Assembly: GCA_000403495.2 (NCBI GenBank)
Contig: KE159810.1
Span: 833,272-897,271 of the forward strand
Source of the DNA: Lachnospiraceae bacterium 10-1
Lineage (GTDB): Bacteria; Bacillota; Clostridia; Lachnospirales; Lachnospiraceae
Direction: 5' to 3'
Length of the DNA: 64,000 nt
Of this stretch, positions 6,699-15,077 are shown piece after piece. The number at the start of each line of letters is the position of its first letter. Position 1 is the first letter of the stretch. The notes below the pieces were generated by a model. It worked only from the letters and a program-made list of their open reading frames with translations. It did not search any database and was not told the DNA's origin. The translations under genes and the position numbers were made by a program.

Positions 6699-8312
6699 TT
6701 ATTTTATCTCCTCCAATGCTTTTTCTAACTTTTTCCCAAAGATTGTAGCAAACTCTCTCGGATTTTCTTCACCAAAATATTCTGCAAAACATTCTGCAAA
6801 TAATTCAGATTCGCTCTTAGTACCATACTTCGATACTGCATCCTTTAAACCTATATATGTACGCATAGTATATTCAGGATGTATAAGTTTATATTCGTCT
6901 AAGCTCTCTTTAATTATAAAATGCTCAAAATCTTTTTGCAACTCTCCCATTGAATGTGACACATAATGCCCCCATTCATGAATAAATGTGTGTATCGGAT
7001 TCTTTCCGCTGTGCCATCCGCTTTCAGTGGATGTAGCGCTTATCTTGGAAGCATAATCCAAAGAAGAAAACAATCCTGCATTCAATTTGATTCCGTCAAC
7101 TACCCCATTAATATAATAACTGAATTGTCCAAGCGTTCCTGAGCTTAACGCAGAAGGTGCTACATTCTTAATTTCAGGTATTTTATGAACAATTTTTTCT
7201 GTAAAAGATATATATTTTTCTCTAAATTTAGAATGCCATTCAGCTATTTGAATGGCAAGTTGTTCATCCATTGGATATTTCCTTGAATCACTAATTTTAA
7301 TTCCACAATCGGTAAAATGATTGAACGCTTCCTTCTTTGATGAAAAACTTTGCCCTGCTTGACTATTTTGCCAATCACTAAAAATCTTTTGTGCCTCCTG
7401 TTTAAATTCTCCGAATGTTTCTGCATGAACTTTGATAAGTTCATCTTTATCACCGTCCCATTTTGTATAATATTCCTCTTGGGATAAAGCACTTCTCGCA
7501 CGTGACAGCAGGCAGCACCGGCAATTGCAGTCTTCGGACGGATCACCAAAACCACCCGGATACATTGCTTTTTTTCCTGCCACTTCAAATGGTTCGTCTG
7601 TCTCTCTTACCTGTCCATTTAATGTTACATGATTAGGTCTTGTCAGGCTGTCAAGGGTGGAATCCCACTGTTTCACCATATCGGCACCCTTTTCTATGGC
7701 CCTCTGCTGGCAGTGAAGTGTTGATTCCTGCTGTACCCTGTGTCCTTCCGTTCTTGCAATGCCAACTGCACGATTGTACGCTCTGTCAAAGGGACTGTTC
7801 ATGCCTCTTGCTATTTTTTCAGCAACTTCATTCCACGAAGAACCATTTGCTATCCCTCGCGCAAGTTCAATTCTAATGCTTTTCTTTAACAGGTCAATAT
7901 CTTCACCCATGCGCCGGTATAGTCCCTGGGAAATCTTGGAATCTACCTGAACTGCCTGCAAGGCCTGCTCCTGATTCATGGGGAACATTAAAGGTATCCC
8001 CTGCCCCTGCAAGTCATATAATGTCCCCCAAAAGCCATCCTCATAGCATTCTGCCAGATAATCAGCTACTGTTACAAATGATTCACTTTCCAAGGTATTT
8101 AATACACTTTCCAGCTGCTTATTTAATGCCTCCTGATACTGCTTTTGCCAGATGATAGACTGCAGGTTTTCCATGTCCCTGCGTTTTGACAGGTCTATGA
8201 TTTTATTTACACAATCGCACTGGGCCTTTCCATATGCCAGTTTTAAGTCCTTAATCACTTTCTCTTCTCTATCGGCACAATGTTTCTGAACTTCAATCTG
8301 TCTTTTATTCAC
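6699..8312 (-). CDS. MuF/SPP1 gp7-like head protein with C-terminal HEWGH zinc metallopeptidase domain
   Basis: A protein of about 537 residues. Residues about 1-280 are the phage head morphogenesis domain, with the signature SLTRPNHVTLNGQV and then DPSEDCNCRCCLL. After a linker, the C-terminal region carries IHTFIHEWGHYVSHSM, an HExxH zinc-binding motif near residue 445, and a downstream ESELFAECFAEYF that can give the third Glu ligand. Ordinary minor head proteins lack such a domain; fusion of MuF to toxin domains is known in temperate phages. The GTG at 8312 follows GAGGAGG and is preferred over an in-frame ATG at 8327. The stop abuts the next ATG. Confidence 0.8.
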   Translation of the reverse strand: MNKRQIEVQKHCADREEKVIKDLKLAYGKAQCDCVNKIIDLSKRRDMENLQSIIWQKQYQEALNKQLESVLNTLESESFVTVADYLAECYEDGFWGTLYDLQGQGIPLMFPMNQEQALQAVQVDSKISQGLYRRMGEDIDLLKKSIRIELARGIANGSSWNEVAEKIARGMNSPFDRAYNRAVGIARTEGHRVQQESTLHCQQRAIEKGADMVKQWDSTLDSLTRPNHVTLNGQVRETDEPFEVAGKKAMYPGGFGDPSEDCNCRCCLLSRARSALSQEEYYTKWDGDKDELIKVHAETFGEFKQEAQKIFSDWQNSQAGQSFSSKKEAFNHFTDCGIKISDSRKYPMDEQLAIQIAEWHSKFREKYISFTEKIVHKIPEIKNVAPSALSSGTLGQFSYYINGVVDGIKLNAGLFSSLDYASKISATSTESGWHSGKNPIHTFIHEWGHYVSHSMGELQKDFEHFIIKESLDEYKLIHPEYTMRTYIGLKDAVSKYGTKSESELFAECFAEYFGEENPREFATIFGKKLEKALEEIK

Positions 8313-9783
8313 CTGCCGCCTCCTCATCTGGAGAAAGCTGATTCAAAGCAGATTTAACATCCTGAATTTGTTTTTCCGGATTCTGTTCTTTCTGCTCTTC
8401 AATTCTGCTTTTCACTTCATCATAATCAAGATCAAGGATTTCACATAATGCTTTCAAAATTGTATCATCATCAAATGCACTTGCAGCAGATAATAGTGTA
8501 TTTGTCTCCTGATTTTTCCTTTGCGCATTGAGCAGTTCAATTTCTGCATTATCCTTTGCATTTGTTATCACTTCGCGTTCAAGGACAATCTGGACATCTT
8601 TCATCTTATAATTTGTCTGCAGTTCTCTATTGATTTCGTCAAGAACCACCTTTAACATCTGCCGGAGGAACTTTTTCAGTCTGATTTCCAATTTGTCCGA
8701 TTTAAGATCAAGCAGGGCATATCTACTTTTAATAACAATATTTGTGATATTGCCATCTCCCACCTGTGTGGAATTAAATCCCATTCCAAACCGGTAAATA
8801 TTTTTCTCATCTAATTCTAATTTTACCTTTCTTGCTTCATACGGGATATTAATTGTTCTGATTTCAACATCACCATCTGAATTAACGCCGACATGCCTTT
8901 TAACTTTTATATTCTGAATCATTTCATCCAGATCTGCGCCTTGAAATCCTTTGACTACATACAGGCCTTCTCCGATATCCTGCAAATTATTGGATAAACC
9001 GCAGGCCATCAGGTCATAATCATCAATCAGTGCCTTAATTGGGTTTAATCCTGATGCCTGTTTCCGGTTATTGTCCAGCCGGAAGAAGGGAATAAAGCCA
9101 TATCCTCCATTCCCTTCATAATACAGATTTTCGTCTCCTGTTTTTTTGTATGTAATGTGCGGTCTTGGATTGATTTTCTCCGAATTATCCAGTTCGACTT
9201 TTCCGGTCCCGTTCTGTACGTAATATGTTGTCGCATCTTTATCCCAAACCTGAATCCTTGTAATAACTTTATTGCCTTTTTCAATTCTGTCTGTATAATA
9301 GTAAATTACATAATCACATCCATCATCTGTGTCTTTTCCCCTGACTTCCACTACTCCCATTGAATCTGCTGTCATAAATCTGGTTTTTCCGGATTCGGAC
9401 TTGTATGCATACATATTTTCAAAACCTTTGGCAATACATCCGGTCAAACATTCCTGCAGCTCTGTTTTAAATTCGTCTCCAAAATAATCATCAAGAGCAG
9501 CCTGTAGTTTTTCATCATCAGAACGCATAAAAGGCTTATCACTGGAAAGCATGTACTGTACCTGCTGGTCAACTAGCTCCGTGAAGAAAGGATGGGAAAT
9601 TTTTATGTTGCTGCGTATCTTATCTTCCTGTAGTTTTCCGTCACCATCAACATAATACATTTTATAGTCTTTTATATCATGCTTCCCTTCATAATACCGA
9701 AGGCCCACTTTGGCCTTATTCTTCTTTTCTGATGTTTTATCGTTTTCAATAAAATGCTGGATCTCTTTTACATTTAATGCCAT
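8305..9783 (-). CDS. phage portal protein (SPP1 gp6 type)
   Basis: A 492-residue protein with the SPP1-type portal pattern: KVGLRYYEGKHDIKDYK near the N-terminus, PFFTELVDQQVQYMLS, FIPFFRLDNNRKQASGLNPI and LIDDYDLMACGLSNNLQDI in the middle. The dodecameric portal is the DNA gate of the capsid. It lies between the large terminase and the MuF gene as expected; its 3' end overlaps the MuF start by 8 bases. Confidence 0.9.
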   Translation of the reverse strand: MALNVKEIQHFIENDKTSEKKNKAKVGLRYYEGKHDIKDYKMYYVDGDGKLQEDKIRSNIKISHPFFTELVDQQVQYMLSSDKPFMRSDDEKLQAALDDYFGDEFKTELQECLTGCIAKGFENMYAYKSESGKTRFMTADSMGVVEVRGKDTDDGCDYVIYYYTDRIEKGNKVITRIQVWDKDATTYYVQNGTGKVELDNSEKINPRPHITYKKTGDENLYYEGNGGYGFIPFFRLDNNRKQASGLNPIKALIDDYDLMACGLSNNLQDIGEGLYVVKGFQGADLDEMIQNIKVKRHVGVNSDGDVEIRTINIPYEARKVKLELDEKNIYRFGMGFNSTQVGDGNITNIVIKSRYALLDLKSDKLEIRLKKFLRQMLKVVLDEINRELQTNYKMKDVQIVLEREVITNAKDNAEIELLNAQRKNQETNTLLSAASAFDDDTILKALCEILDLDYDEVKSRIEEQKEQNPEKQIQDVKSALNQLSPDEEAAGE

Positions 9784-9801
9784 TGCTACACCTGCCTTTT
9801 A

Positions 9802-11193
9802 TTAATACAGCCATGTGTTAGGCTCATACAACGCAAGGGAAAGAGAATCTGCAGTATCAGGTGAACCTAATCCGCGTTTTTTCATATCATCCTTTGATTC
9901 AAGCTGTATTTTTCCTTTGGAAGTCATGTGATACTTTCTTACACTTAGCTGTTTAATCATTTCTGCGTCGTCGGGAAGTTCAAGTTCCACATTGTCCTTC
10001 CCCTGCATCTTGTTTGAGAAATTTTTTTCAAGCAATTCTTTTATATACCCCCACAACTGGGCGCCAAGGTTAAAATAATACTCATCCGTGGCAGATTCGC
10101 CATTGTTAACCGGAACTATTGTGTAGGGAAGTTTTTCTTCCCTTACCACCTCTTTCAGTCGGTCAGTAACACCGCCGCCTACGCCGGAATCATCTACTTT
10201 AATAATGCAGTTCTTGATATGGTAAAAGCTCTGCATATACTCCTTGCAGCACATGATCACATTCCCGGCTGTTTCCATTGTGCTTTTCTTTGTATATTTT
10301 CTGAATTCAAATACTTTCGTGCTGATTCTCGGCGTTATTACTGTTTTATCATCACCAAACCTTGCCACATCCACACCGACATGAAGTGTCTTAGCTGTAT
10401 TTATATCAGACTGTTTTAGTTTGTTCTGCGCTGAACATGCAAGTTCGACCGTTTCCAGGGATATGAAGGCATCAAGTGCGCCTTTGGGGAACTGCCCGTC
10501 AATTCTAACCCTGCATACATCAGAATCTTTTCCGTATTTGGATTCCAGCATTGCAATATTGTCTTTTGATGTACGCTTTGAATCCCTGCTGGAAACCGTA
10601 TGTGTTTTAAACTTATCCCTGTCTTTATTGAATGCATCAAAAAACACACCTTCTATGCGGTTGGGGTTCCCCATCAGTAGCAGCTTGTTATCGTCTCCTG
10701 TCAGAGTACCAAGTATGGCCTCCATAATAGGATCACTAACTCCGGATGCTTCATCTACCACAATCAGCATATGGTCTTCATGAAATCCCTGCATGTTCTC
10801 CGGTTTAGTTGCTGTTTTCGCTGTAGCAAACCACCGTTCCGAAGCTCCTTCCATATAGACTTTTGTCTTTGTCCATGTAAGAAGATTCTTTACCTTGGAA
10901 GAGTCAAGCCACTTTGCGATCTCAGCCCAAAGCACGTCATAAAGCTGCTGCATGGTGGGAGCTGTGGCAACTACCTTTGAATAGGGCCGGCACGTGATAA
11001 ACCATATAATAAGTCCGGCTTCCAGTGCTGTTTTCCCAACACCCTGACCGGACTTAACTGCAACCTTGGGATGCTTAGCAAGGTCTGCGGCTACTTCATC
11101 CTGCCAGTTGTCACATTTCATATCAAGCATATCTTCAAGGAATGCTGACGGATTATCATAATAAACTTCTAAGACATTAATCAGCTCTTCCAT
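9802..11193 (-). CDS. terL: terminase large subunit
   Basis: A protein of about 463 residues with an ATPase Walker A-like KSGQGVGKTALEA near residue 50, Walker B MLIVVDEASGV near residue 145, and a C-terminal nuclease region beginning LHVGVDVARFGDDKTVI, with Asp residues typical of the RNase H-fold nuclease. It drives DNA packaging and cutting. The ATG at 11193 is preferred over a GTG at 11205 that overlaps the AAGGAG site. It overlaps the small subunit gene slightly. Confidence 0.9.
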   Translation of the reverse strand: MEELINVLEVYYDNPSAFLEDMLDMKCDNWQDEVAADLAKHPKVAVKSGQGVGKTALEAGLIIWFITCRPYSKVVATAPTMQQLYDVLWAEIAKWLDSSKVKNLLTWTKTKVYMEGASERWFATAKTATKPENMQGFHEDHMLIVVDEASGVSDPIMEAILGTLTGDDNKLLLMGNPNRIEGVFFDAFNKDRDKFKTHTVSSRDSKRTSKDNIAMLESKYGKDSDVCRVRIDGQFPKGALDAFISLETVELACSAQNKLKQSDINTAKTLHVGVDVARFGDDKTVITPRISTKVFEFRKYTKKSTMETAGNVIMCCKEYMQSFYHIKNCIIKVDDSGVGGGVTDRLKEVVREEKLPYTIVPVNNGESATDEYYFNLGAQLWGYIKELLEKNFSNKMQGKDNVELELPDDAEMIKQLSVRKYHMTSKGKIQLESKDDMKKRGLGSPDTADSLSLALYEPNTWLY

Positions 11194-12073
11194 CCGTTTT
11201 TTCACTCCTTCGTTTTGCTATCTCAATAATAGCTGCTTTCCAATCCTGCACCTGCTCCTTTACTTCATCCTTCTGGATTACCTTTGATTTTAAAACTTCA
11301 ATTCTGGCTTTCTGCTCTGCTGTGGCCAAATCCATGTGATCTGAAATCCACTGCAAGGCTTTCATTCTATCAGCAAGTTTTATACTCGCTCCATCCTTCC
11401 CCTGCTTAATCTCTGAAATCAATGTTCCATCAATTTCAATACTTTCCCTGAAACGGACTACATTAATCTCCTTTTTAATTTCAATTTTTTTGCCGGTTTT
11501 TTCATCCTTTACTACAATGGGACCGAATGGCCCCATAACTGGAACTGTCTCACGTCCAAATTCTACGTAATCCGTAATATCGGCAAAGGCTATATCCATG
11601 TATTTCTGAAATATGTCTTCTTCCGTTAACATTTCTCTGTTAAGACGGTTTTGTTTCAGACGTTGGATTTCGTTTTTTATTTCAATACTTTTCAATAATT
11701 TTGATGCATTTCCACAGGCTGTAATGTAGTCTACTCCATATGCTTTTTGATATGCTTTAACAGCATTGAAACACTTAATATATAAACAGCAAAAAAGCCT
11801 TTGCTTATCAGTTAAATCAGGATTTTCTATTACCTGTTCAACTTCATTTGCAATGGCTTTTTCTTTATCTTTTTTTATATGCTTATGTTTAGTAACGTTA
11901 CTATTCCCATTTGGTAACGTTACTTTATCCCATCTATCCTGATTTTTCCATTTCCTGACCTGCTCTTCCGACACCTGCAGTTCTTCCGCAATGTCCTTAA
12001 GCAGGCGGCTTTTACCGCTTTCCAGCCAAAGCTGCTTTGCCTTGTCCCGGCTGGGACTTCTTGGTCTTGCCAT
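11177..12073 (-). CDS. terS: terminase small subunit
   Basis: A protein of about 298 residues. The N-terminal MARPRSPSRDKAKQLWLESG leads into a helix-turn-helix (LLKDIAEELQVSEEQVRKWK), as in clostridial small terminases. The middle has LTDKQRLFCCLYIKCFNAVK and GNASKLLKSIEIKNEI, the Terminase_2-like pattern. It recognises packaging sites in phage DNA. The ATG at 12073 follows an AGAGGTGG sequence. It overlaps the large subunit gene. Confidence 0.85.
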   Translation of the reverse strand: MARPRSPSRDKAKQLWLESGKSRLLKDIAEELQVSEEQVRKWKNQDRWDKVTLPNGNSNVTKHKHIKKDKEKAIANEVEQVIENPDLTDKQRLFCCLYIKCFNAVKAYQKAYGVDYITACGNASKLLKSIEIKNEIQRLKQNRLNREMLTEEDIFQKYMDIAFADITDYVEFGRETVPVMGPFGPIVVKDEKTGKKIEIKKEINVVRFRESIEIDGTLISEIKQGKDGASIKLADRMKALQWISDHMDLATAEQKARIEVLKSKVIQKDEVKEQVQDWKAAIIEIAKRRSEKTDGRAD

Positions 12074-12127
12074 TACCACCACCTCTTTTATATTTATTAA
12101 ATTTATACATATATTTTTGATTATAAA

Positions 12128-12156
12128 TTGAATTATTCTTTCTAATAGTTTATAAT
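12128..12156 (+). promoter_or_regulatory. sigma-A type promoter for the small membrane-protein unit
   Basis: TTGAAT, a 17-nt spacer and a perfect TATAAT lie on the plus strand, opposite to the late genes. Transcription would start near 12163 and run through the leader ORF and the 58-residue membrane protein to the terminator at 12612-12651. Confidence 0.6.
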
Positions 12157-12205
12157 TATATTTGTAGTAAAATACACATAGGAGGTAATGAAAGGAGAAG
12201 TATGT

Positions 12206-12298
12206 ATGTCAAAGAAATGTTATTATTGTGCTTTTACATGCACAATAGCAGGAGCGCCTTTTAAGGGTGAATTTTGGTCTTTAGTGGAACAAGCTTAG
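12206..12298 (+). CDS. 30-residue Cys-containing leader peptide (candidate)
   Basis: The ORF MSKKCYYCAFTCTIAGAPFK and ten more residues has a good AAAGGAG site 8 nt upstream. Its stop codon at 12296-12298 directly abuts the left arm of the 12-bp inverted repeat that pairs with the start of the next gene. This placement suggests that translating the leader could affect folding of the mRNA. Similar arrangements occur in leader-controlled toxin mRNAs, but no homolog is recognised and the peptide may not be functional. Confidence 0.4.
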   Translation: MSKKCYYCAFTCTIAGAPFKGEFWSLVEQA

Positions 12299-12452
12299 GC
12301 TATCGTCTCAGTAATCATACTCTCTCCAATATGACTTCCTAAACCAGTATTGGTTATCGTTTAACTCCTCTGGGCTTTCAGATATTCTGATGTAAGTCCA
12401 AATCCAATAGGACATAAGGAGGAGTCAGTATGAGTATATTTGAGACGATAGC
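12299..12452 (+). promoter_or_regulatory. long-range inverted repeat enclosing the start of the small membrane protein gene
   Basis: GCTATCGTCTCA at 12299-12310 is exactly complementary to TGAGACGATAGC at 12441-12452, which is inside codons 4-8 of the membrane protein gene. A second complementarity, ACTCCTC near 12364 with GAGGAGT at 12418-12424, would cover the Shine-Dalgarno sequence. Together these would hide the start site in the folded mRNA. Confidence 0.55.
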
Positions 12453-12606
12453 TAATACGGACTTTGTTATGTTTCTGTTAGGCGCCTTTGGCGTTTCCTT
12501 ATTTGTACAATTACATAAGGCGATTGTAAAGTGTAATTCTAAGGTATTTAGTGTAATCTGTGTTATACTAACATACATTTTTATTACAATGAACATGAGT
12601 AACTAG
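12430..12606 (+). CDS. 58-residue small membrane protein (type I toxin-like candidate)
   Basis: The ORF starts MSIFETIANTDFVMFLLGAF and has two hydrophobic stretches (about residues 12-26 and 40-54). It has a strong AAGGAGGAG site 7-8 nt upstream of the ATG. It forms an isolated plus-strand unit between the terminase and the late regulator, with its own promoter, leader and terminator. Short hydrophobic products with a sequestered Shine-Dalgarno site resemble type I toxins of Firmicutes; the MS-aromatic-E start is loosely like TxpA/BsrG, too little to claim homology. A holin-like or superinfection role is also possible. Confidence 0.6.
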   Translation: MSIFETIANTDFVMFLLGAFGVSLFVQLHKAIVKCNSKVFSVICVILTYIFITMNMSN

Positions 12607-12611
12607 AACTA

Positions 12612-12651
12612 ACGCAGAAGAACCGGATTAGCTACCCGGTTCTTTTTGCGT
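12612..12651 (+). terminator. intrinsic terminator of the small membrane-protein unit
   Basis: The stem AAGAACCGG / CCGGTTCTT with an 8-9 nt loop is followed by T residues, and is extended by outer ACGCA / TGCGT pairing. It sits five bases after the stop codon of the 58-residue ORF. Confidence 0.75.
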
Positions 12652-12692
12652 CATCTTCCACATACATCATAGCATATATATATACTGCAAAT

Positions 12693-13121
12693 CTATGCAA
12701 AGATTTTAAAATGTTCCAAAGCCTTGCTATGTAAATAATGCACTTGTCTTTCACTCACTCTCATTCTTACACAAATATCCTCCCATTTCATCAATTTTAT
12801 GTACCTATACATCAAAACATCTTTTTCATCTTCATTTTCAAGCTGCTCTATTCTATCTGTTATTTCCTTACACTTTTTAACTCTCTGATACCGGTATTTC
12901 TTATACTTCTTTTCCTCCTGATCAAGCAGGGCTGCATAGGAAGAAAGATCATTATTATTGTGTGCATGGGGCATTCCATCATTTACAACCGCAGGCAGCA
13001 TCCTATTAAGACGCATTTCCCGAATCTTAAGTTCGCTCCGTTCCATCTGGCGGACTATCTTTTTATAGCCTTTGAGGTATTCTTTTTTCAATTCAATATC
13101 TGCATTCTTTTCTTGTGCCAT
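12693..13121 (-). CDS. phage late transcription regulator, DUF1492 / ArpU-like
   Basis: A 142-residue protein. Its N-terminal half is helical and charged; its C-terminal part, VLMYRYIKLMKWEDICVRMR followed by VSERQVHYLHSKALEHF, is a sigma-70 region 4-like helix-turn-helix. Proteins of this type lie just upstream of the small terminase in Firmicute phages and are thought to activate late genes. Here the plus-strand membrane-protein unit is inserted between it and the terminase. Confidence 0.8.
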   Translation of the reverse strand: MAQEKNADIELKKEYLKGYKKIVRQMERSELKIREMRLNRMLPAVVNDGMPHAHNNNDLSSYAALLDQEEKKYKKYRYQRVKKCKEITDRIEQLENEDEKDVLMYRYIKLMKWEDICVRMRVSERQVHYLHSKALEHFKIFA

Positions 13122-13158
13122 TATGTCTCCCCTTCCTGCTGATGCATAACTAATTTTT

Positions 13159-13446
13159 TCATGTCCGATTATATTTGGCCTTTAGTTTCTTAAAATGTTC
13201 CTGCATTTCTTTCAGCAATGCATTACGGGCATTCTGATTATATGTTTTTCCCATTAAACCCTGCATGATTCTCATTTTTGTTCTCATAAATTTGTCTGAA
13301 ATAAAAACAGTATAGTGTGCATTGCACTCTGGACAAATAAAAAACTGCTCTATGATCTCCTCCCCGTCATTATCGTGTCCAATTACCATTTCTTCGATAT
13401 TAATTTTTATTTCCTTTTTACATTTATCACATATACAAGTTTTCAT
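13159..13446 (-). CDS. small zinc-ribbon phage protein
   Basis: A 95-residue protein with two Cys pairs, CICDKCKKEI near the start and FICPECNAHY near residue 37, which form a zinc ribbon. The remainder is basic and helical (NALLKEMQEHFKKLKAKY). Similar proteins are common in clostridial phages just before the late regulator. Function unknown; DNA binding or regulation is plausible. Confidence 0.6.
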   Translation of the reverse strand: MKTCICDKCKKEIKINIEEMVIGHDNDGEEIIEQFFICPECNAHYTVFISDKFMRTKMRIMQGLMGKTYNQNARNALLKEMQEHFKKLKAKYNRT

Positions 13447-13538
13447 GCTTATGTTCTCCCTTTATTTTACGCCTGCTGCCTCATGGCCTGACATATGCCT
13501 GCTGCCTTAGATAATTTTTATTCCCATATATCTTTCAA

Positions 13539-13904
13539 CTATTCACTGGGTTTTTTTATGATTTCATGTATTGTCAGAACAAAATAATTTCTATGTTTTT
13601 CAGCTCCCCATTCTTCTTTTCCTGTGCCGACTGACAGTGTACACTTCGCAATGAATGAGGGAGAATTTTTACTGTAACCGTTGCGGAACATGACTTCTCT
13701 GTAGGTATTTTTCTTCGCGCACTCCGATTGAAGAAAGCTCTTTATGTTTCTGCTGTGATATTCGCTGTGTGTCGTATGTACGCAAAATAAATTTGCTAAT
13801 CTTGCTGTATAGTACGGTTTGATTTCCCGGTATTCTTCTTTCTTCCCGCCCGACAAAATCATGTCGAACCATTTCTTTTTAATTGGCAGGGTTAACATTT
13901 TCAT
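13539..13904 (-). CDS. ASCH-domain-like protein
   Basis: A 121-residue protein starting MKMLTLPIKKKWFDMILSGG followed by KKEEYREIKPYY, the hallmark of ASCH/PUA-like domain proteins, which often have K-T/E-x-E-x-R in this place. Such domains bind RNA or modified nucleotides. It overlaps the preceding gene by 26 bases in the middle-gene operon. The C-terminal CTLSVGTGKEEWGAEKHRNY is consistent with a beta-barrel end. Confidence 0.65.
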   Translation of the reverse strand: MKMLTLPIKKKWFDMILSGGKKEEYREIKPYYTARLANLFCVHTTHSEYHSRNIKSFLQSECAKKNTYREVMFRNGYSKNSPSFIAKCTLSVGTGKEEWGAEKHRNYFVLTIHEIIKKPSE

Positions 13905-14535
13905 CCTCCTTTCGCTCTTCCTGCAAGACTTTTATTACCTCAACATTTTCCAACGGAATACAGAAGCTGCCTTCCGGTTCCCACTCTTTCCAGCGTTCGG
14001 CAAATTCTTCTAAAGTATCATACAGACACATTCCGGCTTCTGTTTCTGTAATAAACACAGTTTCTATTACTGCACGTTCGTCCTCAGGCTTCCATTTATA
14101 TAAATGCCAGCTTTCGTAATTGTCATAATCCCATGACGTTAATATTAATGTATGTCCGTCTATCGGCCAGCCTGTATTGCTTATTTTTCCTTCAATTATT
14201 TTTGGCAAATAATAATTCTTTATATCTATAGCCTGTCCGCAATAGATGCAGTGTTTTATATCATATTCGTTAACCAATTCACTATTGAATTCATTGTGGC
14301 AGTTGGGGCAAACTCCAAATGCTGTATCATCAATCGGCTTCTTTGGTTTCTGCTTTTCCATTGCCCTCCGGCATTCCTCTACTGTGCCAAGTCCCCTATA
14401 CCACTGGATTTCTTCAAGGGCTGCAATTGCTGCATCAAATGCTTTATGTCTGTCTACATATCTTTCTGCTGTTTCTGTTTTTATACGTTTTATCAAATCT
14501 GCTGCCTGCCATTCTGCCATCTTTCCTATCTCCAT
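13879..14535 (-). CDS. phage zinc-ribbon protein of unknown function
   Basis: A protein of about 218 residues. The N-terminal helical part (AERYVDRHKAFDAAIAALEE) is followed by a zinc ribbon, VCPNCHNEF with HCIYCGQAID, and a C-terminal domain with WPIDGHTLILTSWDYDNYES. The ATG at 14535 follows a strong GAAGGAGG site, while the in-frame upstream start does not. The composite architecture is often seen in Lachnospiraceae prophage middle regions. Function is not known. Confidence 0.6.
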   Translation of the reverse strand: MEIGKMAEWQAADLIKRIKTETAERYVDRHKAFDAAIAALEEIQWYRGLGTVEECRRAMEKQKPKKPIDDTAFGVCPNCHNEFNSELVNEYDIKHCIYCGQAIDIKNYYLPKIIEGKISNTGWPIDGHTLILTSWDYDNYESWHLYKWKPEDERAVIETVFITETEAGMCLYDTLEEFAERWKEWEPEGSFCIPLENVEVIKVLQEERKEDENVNPAN

Positions 14536-14548
14536 CAATTTTCCTCCT

Positions 14549-14740
14549 TCAAATACACGTAATTCCCATATCATAAAGACGCCCTATAACACTCTTTATA
14601 ATTTTCTCATCATATTTTTGAGGTTCTTTTTCTATGTCCCGAAGCACATAGAGCAATTCCCCTGTATTATAGCTTTTTATTAATGCAGCTTTTTCGTCCA
14701 TAGAATCATTGCATTCCTTAGAAACTCTGTAAGCCTTCAC
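14549..14740 (-). CDS. small phage protein, unknown
   Basis: A 63-residue ORF (MKAYRVSKECNDSMDEKAAL) with a good upstream AAGGAGG site within the recurring leader motif. No domain is recognised. It lies in the operon of small middle genes. Confidence 0.5.
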   Translation of the reverse strand: MKAYRVSKECNDSMDEKAALIKSYNTGELLYVLRDIEKEPQKYDEKIIKSVIGRLYDMGITCI

Positions 14741-14779
14741 TCTCTACCTCCTTAAATTTTAGTTTAGCGACCTAAGTTT

Positions 14780-15064
14780 TCACTCAACGCCGCCGGATTT
14801 AACCAAGTCAACTGCATATTCAAAAAAATTCGATATGCTTAATTTGCATTTTCCGTCAACTATTTCCATATAACGTTTTTTCAACTGCTCCACAACCTTG
14901 TCCACATTATAAGCGGTAGGTACATTTTCACTGTCATTAAGAAGGCAAACTGCTTTCAAAATTCCGTTTGCAAGTTCATAATCACCACGATTACACCCGA
15001 CTTCATCCGCATATGCTCTCAACAAACGTTCCGTCTCACTTCTGCTAATTAAATCATTGCTCAT
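14780..15064 (-). CDS. small phage protein, unknown
   Basis: A 94-residue ORF beginning MSNDLISRSETERLLRAYAD. The N-terminal NDLISRSE-type start followed by a predicted helix is common among small clostridial phage proteins. No catalytic motif is visible. It follows the YopX gene after 13 bases. Confidence 0.55.
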   Translation of the reverse strand: MSNDLISRSETERLLRAYADEVGCNRGDYELANGILKAVCLLNDSENVPTAYNVDKVVEQLKKRYMEIVDGKCKLSISNFFEYAVDLVKSGGVE

Positions 15065-15077
15065 TCTTCCTTACCTC

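Noticed and set aside
7244-7588. Minus-strand ORF inside the MuF gene in another frame
   Set aside because: Fully nested in a well-supported gene with no start signal of its own.
14152-14683. Long plus-strand ORFs opposite the zinc-ribbon gene
   Set aside because: They mirror the minus-strand gene, have unusual Phe/Ser/Cys-rich composition and no promoter or ribosome binding site.
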